Of a DNA stretch of 64,000 nt, positions 1-8,545 are shown in pieces. Origin of the DNA: Conexibacter sp. DBS9H8 (GTDB lineage: Bacteria; Actinomycetota; Thermoleophilia; Solirubrobacterales; Solirubrobacteraceae). Made by a program: the position numbers and the translations under genes. How positions within the stretch are numbered: the stretch's first letter is position 1; each line of letters starts with the position of its first letter. The stretch spans positions 496,001-560,000 of the forward strand of contig NZ_CP097128.1 of NCBI RefSeq assembly GCF_023330685.1, written 5' to 3'. The notes beneath the pieces were generated by a model. The model was not told the DNA's origin, made no database searches, and worked only from the letters and a program-made list of their open reading frames with translations.

Positions 1-2
1 TC

Positions 3-587
3 GACGTGCGTCCGACGGCGCCGGTCGGCCCGCCGCCGCGGATCGATCTGCCGATTTATCTCGCGGGTGTCAACCCGCGGATGGTGCAGGCGGCGGGCAC
101 GGTCGGGGACGGGTTGATCGGCCATCCGCTGTTCACGCCGGAGTACGTCCGTGACGTGGTACGTCCGGCCTTGGAGCGTGGTGCCCAGATCGCGCGGCGC
201 GACGCCCCGGTCCCGATCGCCGGTTACATCACGTGCAGCGTCGCCGAGGATCGCGATGCGGCGCGTCAGGCCGCACGCGCGGTCGTGGCGTTCAACAGCA
301 CGGTGAAGACCTACCGGATCGTTCACCGCCATCACGGATTCGAGTCCGAAGCGGAGCGGATCCGCGAGCGCTGGCTCGCTGGTGATTTCGGCGCCGCGGT
401 CGAGGCGGTGAGCGACGAGATGCTCGACACGATCGCGTTGGCCGGGACCGCGGAGGAGGTGCGCGCGCGCTTTCAGGAGCGGTGGGCCGGCGTGTATGAG
501 CGGCCGTTGCTGTGGCCGCCCGCGTTTTTGGGGATCGACGGCGTGCGGGCCGTGATCCGCGCGTTCGAGCGCTCGGGCCAGCGATGA
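3..587 (+). CDS. LLM-class F420-dependent oxidoreductase, 3' part (5' end outside window)
   Basis: This is the C-terminal ~195 residues of a luciferase-like TIM-barrel oxidoreductase; the reading frame is open to the window edge. Segments IYLAGVNPRMVQAAGTVGDG and the late FLGIDGVRAVIRAFE match the typical end of the LLM family, whose members use F420 or FMN to oxidise or reduce small organic substrates in the cytoplasm. The stop overlaps the next start as ATGA, so it is translationally coupled to the thioesterase that follows. The first GTG inside the frame (position 6) is probably not the true start. Cofactor choice and substrate cannot be read from this fragment. Confidence 0.85.
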   Translation, partial: DVRPTAPVGPPPRIDLPIYLAGVNPRMVQAAGTVGDGLIGHPLFTPEYVRDVVRPALERGAQIARRDAPVPIAGYITCSVAEDRDAARQAARAVVAFNSTVKTYRIVHRHHGFESEAERIRERWLAGDFGAAVEAVSDEMLDTIALAGTAEEVRARFQERWAGVYERPLLWPPAFLGIDGVRAVIRAFERSGQR

Positions 588-1027
588 GCGCCACCGAGTT
601 CGGGGAGCGCTATGACGAGCGGATCGCAGCGCAGATGCTTCAGTTTGGGAGCACCCTCGGAGGGCTGCCCGCGTATCTCGGGATCGAGCTGGTCCGAATC
701 GAGCCCGGAAGGCTGTGGGCGCGAGCGAACCTCGAACCGGAGTTGATCACGCCCTCGGGGAACGTGCATGGAGGCGCGCTTGCGGCGATCCTCGATCACG
801 TCACCGGAGCGGTCGTGTATCCGCTGATGGCGCCCGGCTGCTGGGGAGCGACTACCGAGCTGAAGCTCAACTACGTCACGGCCGTCCAGGCCGGCGCAGT
901 CGAGGCGCACGCGAGCGTGCTGGCGATGACCAAGCGCAGCGCCGTGGTGCGCGGCGAGCTCCACAGCGCTGAGCGGCTGGTGTGCGCGGCGCAGGGCACG
1001 ATCACGATCGTGACGCCGCGCGCGTGA
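584..1027 (+). CDS. hotdog-fold (PaaI-type) thioesterase
   Basis: A 147-residue single hotdog domain. The core helix region, TPSGNVHGGALAAILDHVTG, is the PaaI/4HBT signature in which HGG begins the central helix and a following Asp is the usual acidic catalytic residue. It would hydrolyse acyl- or aryl-CoA thioesters in the cytoplasm. The start ATG at 584 overlaps the stop of the upstream oxidoreductase (ATGA); an earlier in-frame start at 512 would lie deep inside that gene and is not preferred. Its downstream neighbour is convergent. The exact acyl substrate is unknown. Confidence 0.85.
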   Translation: MSATEFGERYDERIAAQMLQFGSTLGGLPAYLGIELVRIEPGRLWARANLEPELITPSGNVHGGALAAILDHVTGAVVYPLMAPGCWGATTELKLNYVTAVQAGAVEAHASVLAMTKRSAVVRGELHSAERLVCAAQGTITIVTPRA

Positions 1028-1311
1028 CGCGGCGGCAATGACGTTGTCGAGTTCCAGGTCGCGCCGCCTGCGGCTCCGGCACCGGTGGCGAGAGCGCTGC
1101 GGCCGAGGTCTCCGGGAGTCGCGGGCCTGCGCCGCGACTCCCCGGCGACGCCTCGCGGGATCCGCAGCCGGCAGCGTTTCCTCGGTCGACGCGTGCGGCC
1201 GCCGGCGACGCGTCCCCTTTCCCGAGCGTCGCGCTTGCTGGGTGATCTCGTGTAGCTGCCAGTGGGCGTCCCGGAGGTCGTCGGTGTGCTTGAGCGGCCG
1301 CCCAAGCGGCG

Positions 1312-1734
1312 TCACGTGCCCGCTTGGCCGCGCTGCCTCCTGCTGTCTGGCCGTTGTCCGATGTCGGTGTAGGCCAGCATGCGCTGGCCATGGAAGTGCG
1401 GCAGCAGCAGCTTGCGGTGCCGTAGGTGCTCGGGCTGATCGAGCACGAGCAGGGAATTTGGGCCGGCGATCGGGACCAGCGGTCGTTTGGCGATCTCTCC
1501 CAGGCGCACGTCGTTCGGGCTTGCTTTGAACAGCTGCTCGACATGTCTCGGGTTCGATACGACGACGTTCGTGCCGGTGCCGAAGCCCCGGATGCGCGCA
1601 CGGAAGATGTCTCCGTAGCGACGCCAGTTGCGCTCCAGAAACAGATCTGGGCGCGTGAGGAACTGCACTGTCTGCACCCACGACGGTGCTCGAACCTCGG
1701 GGAGGCATGACTGGTCGCTGGCTGATGACGACAT
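1312..1734 (-). pseudogene. cytochrome P450, N-terminal fragment
   Basis: 140 residues matching only the first quarter of a class-I bacterial P450 (WRRYGDIFRARI, the LLVLDQPEHLRHRKLLLPHF helix-C region). The match ends near residue 120, and the last ~20 residues are unrelated. No I-helix, ExxR or heme-Cys loop is found in any frame between here and position 1028, so the rest of the gene has been deleted rather than frameshifted. The start lies 7 bp after the stop of the MFS gene, so it was the distal gene of that operon. It cannot be a functional P450. Confidence 0.8.
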
Positions 1735-1741
1735 CGCCGGC

Positions 1742-3205
1742 CTAGTCTCCGGGGGAGCGTCGTACGAGCGTGCCGGCAGCGAGCGCCCCGAGAAAGGCGA
1801 TCGCCGCGCCGGCTACGAACACGCGACCAAGTCCGGTCGTGAATACCTTCTGCAGGCCCGGGAGGGGGTGGCTTCCGATGAGGGGAACGCGCGTGGCGTG
1901 GCCGGCTCGGTCGAGGGCCGTGTTGAACACCGCGCCGAGGGCGGCGACGCCGGAAGCGACGCCGACCTGGCGGAAGGTGGAGTTCATGCCCACTGCGGTC
2001 GCTGCTCGGTCCGGCGGCGCGACAGTCAGCGTGACGGCGGCGACGGTCGGGTTTGCGAGGCCGAATCCGAGGCCGCAGAGCACGAGGCCGGGAAGGATCA
2101 CGGTCCACTGGTCGGTTGGCGCCAGCGTGGTCATCTGGAGCAGACCGGCGGTGCTGCTTGACAGCGCGAGCGCGAGAACGATCCGCGGGGAGATCCGGCT
2201 CGAGGAGCGGGCGGCCGCGACGAACGCGACGATCGTGACGGGGAGGAGTCGCAGGCCGGCGTGCAGGCCGTCGAGACGTTGGACCCGCTGGAACCAGGCG
2301 GTGAGGTACACGAACATGCCGAACAGCGACGCTGAGGTCGCGAACGCGGCGCACGCAGCGCCGGTGAACGTCCGGTTTCGCAACAGGCCGAGGTCGAACA
2401 TGGGGGCCCGGCTCCGGGTCTCGATCGCCCAGAACAGACCGAGCGAGATGACCGCTAGGGCCGCTAGTCCGAGCGTGACCGGTGATGACCAGCCCCAGTC
2501 GGGTCCTTTGATCAGCGCGGTGACGAGCGCGGCGATCGCGACGGTGAAGGCGACCTGACCGGGGAGATCGAGACCGCGCGGATTAGGGTCGGTGCTCTCG
2601 CTCGCGTAGCGGATGGTGATGCCGATCGCAACGGCTATCACCGGGAGGTTGGCGTAGAAGATCCAGCGCCAGCTGCCGATCTCCAGGATCGCGCCGCCGA
2701 CGAGCGGGCCGAGCGCGACGGCGGCACCGAACACGGCGCCGAACGCGCCGAGTGCCTTGGCCCGGTCTGTGCCGGTGTAGGCGGCGCCGAGCATCGCGAG
2801 GCCGGTCGAGAACAGCATCGCTGCGGCGATGCCCTGGAGCGCTCTGGCGGCGACGAGCAGGGTCGCGCTCGGCGCGGCGCCGCACAGTGCCGAGGCTGCG
2901 CCGAACCACGCCAGCCCCGCGAGGAACACACGGCGATGGCCGATGCGGTCAGCGAGGGCGCCGACGTTCAGCAGCAGCGCGGCCAGCGTCAGCGCGTATC
3001 CGTCGATGATCAGCTGCAACGAGCTCAGGCTGCCCCCGAGGTAGCCGGCGACGCTCGGGAGCGCCACGATCACCACGGTGACGTCGAGCATGAGCACGAG
3101 CTGCGCGAGGCAGACCGCCGCGAGGGTCCCCCACCGCCCACGTCCCACCCGCACCGCCGGGACATCTTCATGCATGTCGATTCCGGTCGCGCGGGTGGCG
3201 CTCAT
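1742..3205 (-). CDS. MFS transporter, DHA2/EmrB-QacA type (14 TM)
   Basis: 487 residues with the 14-segment DHA2 layout. Near the N-terminus is LAQLVLMLDVTVVIVALPSV (motif D1 area), then the loop ADRIGHRRVFLAG (motif A) and GPLVGGAILEIGSWRWIFYANL (motif C area). Members export drugs or metabolites by proton antiport across the cytoplasmic membrane. I chose ATG 3205; the frame extends upstream without family similarity, and ATG 3175 is an alternative. It precedes the truncated P450. A role in exporting intermediates or toxic substrate of the catabolic cluster is inference only. Confidence 0.88.
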   Translation of the reverse strand: MSATRATGIDMHEDVPAVRVGRGRWGTLAAVCLAQLVLMLDVTVVIVALPSVAGYLGGSLSSLQLIIDGYALTLAALLLNVGALADRIGHRRVFLAGLAWFGAASALCGAAPSATLLVAARALQGIAAAMLFSTGLAMLGAAYTGTDRAKALGAFGAVFGAAVALGPLVGGAILEIGSWRWIFYANLPVIAVAIGITIRYASESTDPNPRGLDLPGQVAFTVAIAALVTALIKGPDWGWSSPVTLGLAALAVISLGLFWAIETRSRAPMFDLGLLRNRTFTGAACAAFATSASLFGMFVYLTAWFQRVQRLDGLHAGLRLLPVTIVAFVAAARSSSRISPRIVLALALSSSTAGLLQMTTLAPTDQWTVILPGLVLCGLGFGLANPTVAAVTLTVAPPDRAATAVGMNSTFRQVGVASGVAALGAVFNTALDRAGHATRVPLIGSHPLPGLQKVFTTGLGRVFVAGAAIAFLGALAAGTLVRRSPGD

Positions 3206-3308
3206 ACCGGCGCTGCGGACGGGATCGGGACGTTTTGCCCGGCGGGTCCGAGCGGTCCTACGACCGTCCGTACCGCGGCCCAGAGTGCCGACGCGATGGC
3301 GGCCGCGA

Positions 3309-3475
3309 TCATGCGGTGACGCGATGCATCTGGTCGCTGTAGATCCCGGCGAAGAGACCGCCGAACAACGCCACGCCGAGGGTGGTGCTGACTTCGCGAG
3401 CGGTGTGGTTGAGCGACGCGGCGACCAAGCCGACCGCGACACAGAGCACGGTCGGCGCGCGGGGCGAGCGATGCG
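3309..3475 (-). pseudogene. remnant of an MFS (DHA2) transporter C-terminus
   Basis: About 50 residues (LVAASLNHTAREVSTTLGVA and LFGGLFAGIYSDQ, ending at a stop) resemble the last two membrane segments of DHA2 transporters, but no other part of such a protein is nearby. The intact transporter at 1742-3205 keeps its own C-terminus, so this is a piece of a different copy. It lies between the thioesterase and the intact transporter, suggesting a past duplication and deletion. Confidence 0.5.
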
Positions 3476-3481
3476 CGCCGA

Positions 3482-4000
3482 TCATGCGCGATCTCGTGCC
3501 TGGGCCGAACCGTGCATCGGTGGCCTCGGCGCCGTCCCCCACCGGCGCCATGCCTCCGGGATCGGCGCGCGTGTGCCCTTGAAATGAGCCAGATCCACGC
3601 GGACGAACACTGCCGTCGCCTCCGCCAGCAGCCGCCCGTCAGCCTCCAGCGTCGCGCCGAACATCAGCTTGCGCCCGTCGGCGCCGGTGTTCGACGCCCG
3701 CAAGACCAGCGGCTCGCCGAGCGGCACCGGCGACCGGAAGTCGACGTTTAGATTCGCTGTCACCGCCGGCGCCTCGAGCACCACCAGCATGCCGCCGAAC
3801 AGATCGTCGAACACCGCCGCGACCACCCCGCCATGGGCCAGGCCGGGCGCGCCCTCGTGCCGAGCGTCGAGCGTCAGATTGGCGCGAATGCCTTCCCCGT
3901 CGACCCGCATCTGCAAGCCCAGTCCGGCGGGATTGTCCGGCCCGCACCCGAAGCAATTCGGGTGGTGCGGCGGCACCTCGCCCTCAGGGCCGACCCTCAT
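3482..4000 (-). CDS. hotdog-fold thioesterase (PaaI/4HBT superfamily)
   Basis: 172 residues. A short N-terminal Cys-containing segment (HHPNCFGCGPDNPAGLGL) precedes the hotdog core, where GAPGLAHGGVVAAVFDDLFG contains the HGG turn and following acidic residues. Proteins with this FGCGPDNP leader are common acyl-CoA thioesterases of actinobacterial lipid-degradation clusters. ATG 4000 is preferred over the in-frame extension to 4093, because the extension crosses the promoter/operator at 4018-4049. It is the sole gene read from that promoter before the MFS region. Confidence 0.85.
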   Translation of the reverse strand: MRVGPEGEVPPHHPNCFGCGPDNPAGLGLQMRVDGEGIRANLTLDARHEGAPGLAHGGVVAAVFDDLFGGMLVVLEAPAVTANLNVDFRSPVPLGEPLVLRASNTGADGRKLMFGATLEADGRLLAEATAVFVRVDLAHFKGTRAPIPEAWRRWGTAPRPPMHGSAQARDRA

Positions 4001-4017
4001 CCGGCGTTCACCAGACC

Positions 4018-4049
4018 ACCGTACCACAAGAAATGCTCCAACTGGTGCA
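4018..4049 (-). promoter_or_regulatory. promoter with GCACC/GGTGC-type operator (copy 1)
   Basis: Read on the minus strand, the operator TGCACCAGTTGGAGCA (4049-4034) is followed, 26 bp from its first base, by the -10-like TACGGT (4023-4018). The thioesterase ATG is 18 bp after the -10 element. The same operator-to--10 geometry recurs at 7.3, 7.44 and 19.25 kb, which is the main evidence that it is functional. The regulator is not identified. Confidence 0.65.
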
Positions 4050-4153
4050 TTTCGTAAGGCCCGGCTGCGAGAGGCGCCGGCGCTGCAACACATGGCCGAC
4101 TGGCGCTGGTCCCCTTCCGCCAGCCTTACCAGTCCCGAAGAAGATCCGGACTG

Positions 4154-4849
4154 TCAGCGCCGCGGAATGGCACCCAATCGCTCGCTGAACGCCTTAGCGG
4201 CGTCGTGGCCCTTGGCAAGTGTGGCGGCCACGCCGGGGTAGTGCTCGGCGTATGTCGCCAGGATCTCGCCGAGAGGGAGGTCTTGGCGGGTTCCGCGGTC
4301 TCGCACGTATTCCATGTGGCGGCGGCCGTCACCGGTGAATGCATGTAGCAGCGCGTGGCCCCGCCCGTCGAAGTCGAGCGGGGCGACGCCGAATCGCACA
4401 CAGAGGTCCGTGTTGAAGGCGGGGCTCGCCTTCAGCCACGTGCCGTCGATCCACAACACACTGAAGCCGTGGTACACGAATAGGTCGGTCGTCATGGCTG
4501 CCGCCAGGCGCTCGGACTGAAGGTGGTTGCGCACGTCCGCGAACCCGAGCCGGGCCGGGATCCCGGCAGCGCGAGCCGCTGCGGTGAGCAGCACCGCCTT
4601 GGGCACGCAGTACGCCGAGCCGCGCGCGAGCACGGTGCTCGCGCGGTACTCGGTAGGGTCGGTCGCCAGCGAGTAGGGGTCGTAGCGGATCTCGTCGCGG
4701 ACGGCCGCGAACAGCCGTTGCGCGCGCGTCCGATCGTCGTGCGCGCCGTCGATGACACGGGCGACGAACGCCCCGACCCGGTCATGGTCGCTGTCGATGA
4801 ACGCGGTGGGGCTGCAGTCCGCCACGGCCGGGCGAGGGGTGACACTCAC
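4154..4849 (-). CDS. transglutaminase-like (cysteine protease fold) protein
   Basis: 231 residues. The core has the Cys motif SAYCVPKAVLLTAAARAAGI followed by PARLGFADVRNH, and the His motif YHGFSVLWIDGTWLKASPAF, both diagnostic of the transglutaminase-like superfamily. The third residue, normally Asp in a W-x-x-x-D context, is replaced here by the KASPAFN segment, so the mechanism may differ from the classical Cys-His-Asp triad. The GTG start overlaps the upstream acyl-CoA dehydrogenase stop (GTGA). It is the last gene of a three-gene operon with two acyl-CoA dehydrogenases. Function is not established; an amidase or acyl-transfer role is inference. Confidence 0.78.
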   Translation of the reverse strand: MSVTPRPAVADCSPTAFIDSDHDRVGAFVARVIDGAHDDRTRAQRLFAAVRDEIRYDPYSLATDPTEYRASTVLARGSAYCVPKAVLLTAAARAAGIPARLGFADVRNHLQSERLAAAMTTDLFVYHGFSVLWIDGTWLKASPAFNTDLCVRFGVAPLDFDGRGHALLHAFTGDGRRHMEYVRDRGTRQDLPLGEILATYAEHYPGVAATLAKGHDAAKAFSERLGAIPRR

Positions 4850-5973
4850 GCTGCCGTCACCAGCCGCGGATTGTGCAGGACCGCCTGGCCGACGCGATAG
4901 GTGGCGTCGGCGTGCCCGCCGGCGAGCCTGCGGGTCAACTGGGCCCGGCGGAAGACCAGTGGCGCGTCGTGCTCCCAGGTGGCGCCGATGCCGCCGTGCA
5001 CGTTGATCATCGCGCGTGCAGCGAAGTCGAGCGCGTTGCCGGCCACGCTGCGCGCCGCGGATGCGGCGAGCGGGAACTCAGCAGGTCGTGAGTCGCGTGC
5101 CCAGCCTGCGTAGAACTGCAGTGCTCGAGCGTTCTCCAGTCGGCGGAGGACTTCGACGATCTCATGCTTGACGGCTTGGTAGGAGCCGATCGCCCGGCCG
5201 AAGGCATACCGGTCCTTGGCGTATGACACGCTGACGCCAAGCGCGGCTTCGACGGTGCCGACCGCCTCCGCGGCGATCAACGCCTGCACCAGGTACCACG
5301 CATCGGTTAGCTCCGCGGAGTCGACGTCGAGCAGTTCCGCAGGGACGTTGTCGAACGTCACATGGCCGACGGACCGCGAGGCGTCGTAGGCGGCGACTGG
5401 TTGCACTTGCATCGCGTCAACCACGGCGGCAACCGGGCTGCCCGTGGCGTCGGTAGCCGCGACGACGAGCAGGTCGGCATCAGGAGCATCGATGACGTAT
5501 GCGGCCTGCCCGTCGAGACGCGGGTGCGCACCGGAGCGGATCACACGCGGCGCCGGTGCCGAGCGGCCGTGTCCGTCCTCGACCGTCCACGACTCGGCGC
5601 CTGAGACGGGGGGACGCGCCGGCACGAAGACCGGCCTGCGTTCACCGGTCGCGACGGCTTCGAGGCAGGGGTGTGCGGCGCGGTCGAGCAGCGCCGTCGC
5701 TGGCATGAGGCCGATGAACGGCACGCGGGCGAGGACAGCGCCGAGCCGTTCGGCCACCAGCAGAGCGTCGAAGGTGCCAAGTCCAGCGCCTCCGGCAGGC
5801 TCGGAGATGAGCAGGCCCGGCCACCCGGCCTTGACGGCGACCGGCCACAGATCCAGGATCGCCGCCGGGTCCTCCAGCGCGTCGCGAGCGGCGGCCAGCG
5901 TGGCAACGCGCCCGAGCGCATCGCGGGCGGCCTCGCGCAGGAACTCCTGCTCGTCGCTGAGGGCGAAGTTCAT
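4846..5973 (-). CDS. acyl-CoA dehydrogenase (small subunit-like)
   Basis: 375 residues. Starts MNFALSDEQEFLREAARDAL, the usual N-terminal helix of FadE-type enzymes; the C-terminal domain has SYAKDRYAFGRAIGSYQAVK and INVHGGIGATWEHDAPLVFR. In paired (heterodimeric) steroid-side-chain dehydrogenases only one subunit keeps the catalytic Glu, so the adjacent pair here may form an alpha2beta2 enzyme. The ATG overlaps the upstream dehydrogenase stop as ATGA. It oxidises an acyl-CoA at C2-C3, passing electrons to ETF. The substrate is unknown; the pairing is inference from context. Confidence 0.88.
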   Translation of the reverse strand: MNFALSDEQEFLREAARDALGRVATLAAARDALEDPAAILDLWPVAVKAGWPGLLISEPAGGAGLGTFDALLVAERLGAVLARVPFIGLMPATALLDRAAHPCLEAVATGERRPVFVPARPPVSGAESWTVEDGHGRSAPAPRVIRSGAHPRLDGQAAYVIDAPDADLLVVAATDATGSPVAAVVDAMQVQPVAAYDASRSVGHVTFDNVPAELLDVDSAELTDAWYLVQALIAAEAVGTVEAALGVSVSYAKDRYAFGRAIGSYQAVKHEIVEVLRRLENARALQFYAGWARDSRPAEFPLAASAARSVAGNALDFAARAMINVHGGIGATWEHDAPLVFRRAQLTRRLAGGHADATYRVGQAVLHNPRLVTAA

Positions 5974-7175
5974 GCCGCCACCTCGGCGATCTGCCGCGTG
6001 CGCAGTTCGCGGAACGGCACGCCCTTGTCGACCCGAGGCTCGGCTGGGAGCCCGAGCACGCGCTCGCCGATCGTCGTGCGCAGGATCTGCTCGGTGCCTC
6101 CCGCGGACTTGAGCCCGGGCAAGAACGAGGTCATGTAGCCCCATTCCTCGTCGGTCAGGGCGCCGGGACCGAGGGTGTCGCACACCAGGTCGGCTGCTGC
6201 GATGAGCGCGTTGACAGTCGTGATCTTGGCCAGCCCAGCCTCGGGGCCGGGAATCTGACCGCGCGAAAGTGCCGTCAGCGACCGAAAGCCGCCGTAGCGC
6301 ACTGCCAGCAACTCGGCGGTCAGCTCTCCGAGCCGGTGGCACACTCGCGGATCGTCGGCGCCGGCCGCCGCCAGCGCGGTTGCGACCCGATCGGGCCTGA
6401 AACCGATCGTCTCGGCTCCGGCGCCGATCATCATCCGCTCGAACATCAGCACCGTCAATGCCGCCTTCCAACCGCCGCGGACGCCGCCGACGACCATGTC
6501 GTCCGTAACCGTGACGTCGTCCAGGAACACCTCGTTGAACTCGGCCTCCCCCGAGATCTGGCGCAAGCCCCGTACCGTGATCCCGGGGGCGTCCATCGGG
6601 ACGATGAACATCGTCAGGCCTTGGTGCTTGACCGCGTCGGGGTCGGTGCGGGCCAGGCACATGCCGAACGCGGCGAACTGAGCGCTGGTCGTCCACACCT
6701 TCTGGCCCGTGAGACGCCAGGACCCGTCGGCTTGCTCGACCGCCCGTGTCTGCACGCCTGCGAGGTCAGACCCCGCGGCCGGCTCTGAGAACAGCTGACA
6801 CCACACCTCGTCGCCGTGGAGCATCGGGGCGAGATACCGTGCGCGCTGCTCATCGCTTCCGTGAGCGATGATGCACGGGCCCATCAGGCCGATGCCGATC
6901 ACGTCGAGGTGTCCTGGTACTCCGGCGCGCGCCATCTCCTGGTTGATGATCACCTGGTCGACCGGACCGCGGCCGCGCCCGCCGTGCTCTTCCGGCCACG
7001 TAACGCCCACTAGGCCCGCCTCGGTCAGACTGCGCTGCCAGCTCCGGCGCACCTCGACGTATGCCGGGTCCTCGAAGTCGCCGCGCGCCGGCGGCGCGTC
7101 AGACTGATGCCGTGCCAGCCATTGGCGCACCTCGGTGCGCCATGCAGCCTGGTCCGGAGTGTCGTCAAGATCCAT
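5970..7175 (-). CDS. acyl-CoA dehydrogenase (large subunit-like)
   Basis: 401 residues. GVTWPEEHGGRGRGPVDQVI, the FAD-contacting SEPAAGSDLAGVQTRA and LTGQKVWTTSAQFA place it firmly in the acyl-CoA dehydrogenase family. ATG 7175 follows AGGAGG (7185-7190) at good spacing; the open frame upstream is non-coding. It is the first gene of the operon 7175-4154, read from a GCACC-type promoter at 7304-7335 with a ~120-nt leader. It probably works with the following dehydrogenase on the same acyl-CoA. Confidence 0.9.
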   Translation of the reverse strand: MDLDDTPDQAAWRTEVRQWLARHQSDAPPARGDFEDPAYVEVRRSWQRSLTEAGLVGVTWPEEHGGRGRGPVDQVIINQEMARAGVPGHLDVIGIGLMGPCIIAHGSDEQRARYLAPMLHGDEVWCQLFSEPAAGSDLAGVQTRAVEQADGSWRLTGQKVWTTSAQFAAFGMCLARTDPDAVKHQGLTMFIVPMDAPGITVRGLRQISGEAEFNEVFLDDVTVTDDMVVGGVRGGWKAALTVLMFERMMIGAGAETIGFRPDRVATALAAAGADDPRVCHRLGELTAELLAVRYGGFRSLTALSRGQIPGPEAGLAKITTVNALIAAADLVCDTLGPGALTDEEWGYMTSFLPGLKSAGGTEQILRTTIGERVLGLPAEPRVDKGVPFRELRTRQIAEVAA

Positions 7176-7303
7176 GAATCTGGTCCTCCTGTCGGGAGCG
7201 TCGAGCTTCGCATGAGCGGTCGTGCTTCGCTCAGGAGGGGAACGCGGTTTGAGGTCGGGATGCTCCCGTCCGATCCTGCGTTCGTCCGAACGATCGCCGC
7301 TCG

Positions 7304-7335
7304 ACGATAACACACGAAATGATCCGGACGGTGCA
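7304..7335 (-). promoter_or_regulatory. promoter with GCACC/GGTGC-type operator (copy 2)
   Basis: On the minus strand the operator TGCACCGTCCGGATCA (7335-7320) lies 26 bp (first base to first base) from TATCGT (7309-7304), which I take as the -10. The bases around it (CGAAATG on one flank) match copy 1. It would drive the acyl-CoA dehydrogenase operon and lies back-to-back with copy 3, which serves the plus-strand operon. Confidence 0.65.
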
Positions 7336-7443
7336 CTTTTTGCTGTCATCGGATGCGGCCCGCCGGACGTCGCGGGCCCGCGGCCGAAGCGGCTGACGGT
7401 CGCTGTCGACGCCGTGAGACGCAGAGTGGGTCGCTGCCAATTA

Positions 7444-7475
7444 AGCACCAGATGGTGCAAAAGTCGTGTTAGGGT
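7444..7475 (+). promoter_or_regulatory. leaderless promoter with GCACC/GGTGC-type operator (copy 3)
   Basis: Operator AGCACCAGATGGTGCA (7444-7459), the most symmetric copy, precedes TAGGGT (7470-7475), which is six bases from the ATG at 7482. That places transcription start at or next to the start codon, and there is no Shine-Dalgarno, so the mRNA is probably leaderless. Copy 4 at 19251-19281 has the same architecture to within one base. Confidence 0.7.
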
Positions 7476-7481
7476 GTTTGC

Positions 7482-8534
7482 ATGCACATGACTGGTCGAC
7501 GGGCGTTGCCCTTTCCCCATCACCTCGCCGGCCATTGCGGGTCGGGCGCGTTGTGTGACCTGCTCGAGTTCCATCACTTGGACTTCGGCGCTGGTGTATT
7601 GAGCGAGGGGATGGCGTTCGGGCTGGGCGCCGGGCTGGGGTTCCTCTACATGGAGATCCCCGGGTTCACTCCGCCCGTCTACGTTGTCGGGCGAACGGCG
7701 GACATGGAGCGTGACTTCGCCGAGCATCTGGGCATCGCCCTCGAGGTTCGAAGCACCGCCGATCCGGTGGAGGGCTGGGGGTGGGTGCGCGAGGAGATCG
7801 ATGCCGGACGTCCGACGATGGTTTTGGCGGACATCGCCGAGCTCGAGTACCTGCGGGTCCGGATGACCAACACCCGCCACGTGATCGTGATCGTCGACTA
7901 CGACGACGCCGACCAGGTCGCGTGGGTGGCCGACAACGACCGCGACGAGCTCCAGCGGTGCTCGCTGGCGTCGCTGGCGGCCGCACGCAACTCGCAGGGG
8001 TTCCCCGGCCCAAACGCGCACACGACGTTCATCTACGACTGGCCCGACGCCCTCGACGATCCGCGCGTTGCGGCGTCGGCGGCCGTGCGTCGCGCGGTGA
8101 GCAACATGCTCGGCGGGGGGGCGGCGCTGGCCGGAACGAGCGGCGCCACCGGCCTGGTCGGGATCGAGCGCTTCGCCGCGGCCTACAGGGACTGGCCGGT
8201 CATGTTCGGTGAGGCGCTGCCACAGGCGCTGATGGGCCTGGGGGTGTTCATCGTCAAGGCAGGCACGGGCGGTGCGATGTTCCGCTCGCTGCACGCACGG
8301 TTCCTGAACGACATGGCCGATCTGCTCGAAACGCGGCAGCTGCGGCGGGCCGCGGCGATCTACGACGAGCTGTCTGCGACCTGGGTCGCTCTCGCCGACG
8401 CTGCAGCCAGCCTCGATCATGCCGCGGGGCTCGACGCGGCGGCGGCGCTTGCCGGCCTGGAGCGCTCGGGGGTGGCGGCCATGCAGCAGTGGCTCGCTGA
8501 GGGCGCCGGCTCCGCCACGATGGCGCGCGGCTGA
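7482..8534 (+). CDS. BtrH N-terminal-domain protein (BtrH_N/DUF4872-like)
   Basis: 350 residues. The opening HLAGHCGSGALCDLLEFH (residues 14-31) and LSEGMAFGLGAGLGFLYM are the BtrH_N hallmark; the Cys19 region resembles a cysteine-peptidase or acyltransferase active site, and the C-terminal half corresponds to DUF4872. BtrH transfers an acyl group from acyl-ACP to an amino sugar in butirosin biosynthesis. Here the gene starts a BVMO-SDR-P450 operon, so an acyl transfer to or from CoA is plausible but unproven. The ATG sits six bases after the -10 element, implying a leaderless transcript; the BVMO start follows 11 bp downstream. Confidence 0.75.
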   Translation: MHMTGRRALPFPHHLAGHCGSGALCDLLEFHHLDFGAGVLSEGMAFGLGAGLGFLYMEIPGFTPPVYVVGRTADMERDFAEHLGIALEVRSTADPVEGWGWVREEIDAGRPTMVLADIAELEYLRVRMTNTRHVIVIVDYDDADQVAWVADNDRDELQRCSLASLAAARNSQGFPGPNAHTTFIYDWPDALDDPRVAASAAVRRAVSNMLGGGAALAGTSGATGLVGIERFAAAYRDWPVMFGEALPQALMGLGVFIVKAGTGGAMFRSLHARFLNDMADLLETRQLRRAAAIYDELSATWVALADAAASLDHAAGLDAAAALAGLERSGVAAMQQWLAEGAGSATMARG

Positions 8535-8545
8535 GTTCACCACTG

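Noticed and set aside
1002..2354. Long open frame on the minus strand across the thioesterase and MFS genes
   Set aside because: Arg/Pro-rich translation without domains; it is a GC-driven shadow of real genes in other frames.
5970..8543. 857-residue minus-strand frame apparently fusing a protein to the acyl-CoA dehydrogenase
   Set aside because: The upstream ~450 residues are the antisense of the BtrH-like gene and promoters; AGGAGG and ATG at 7175 mark the true start.
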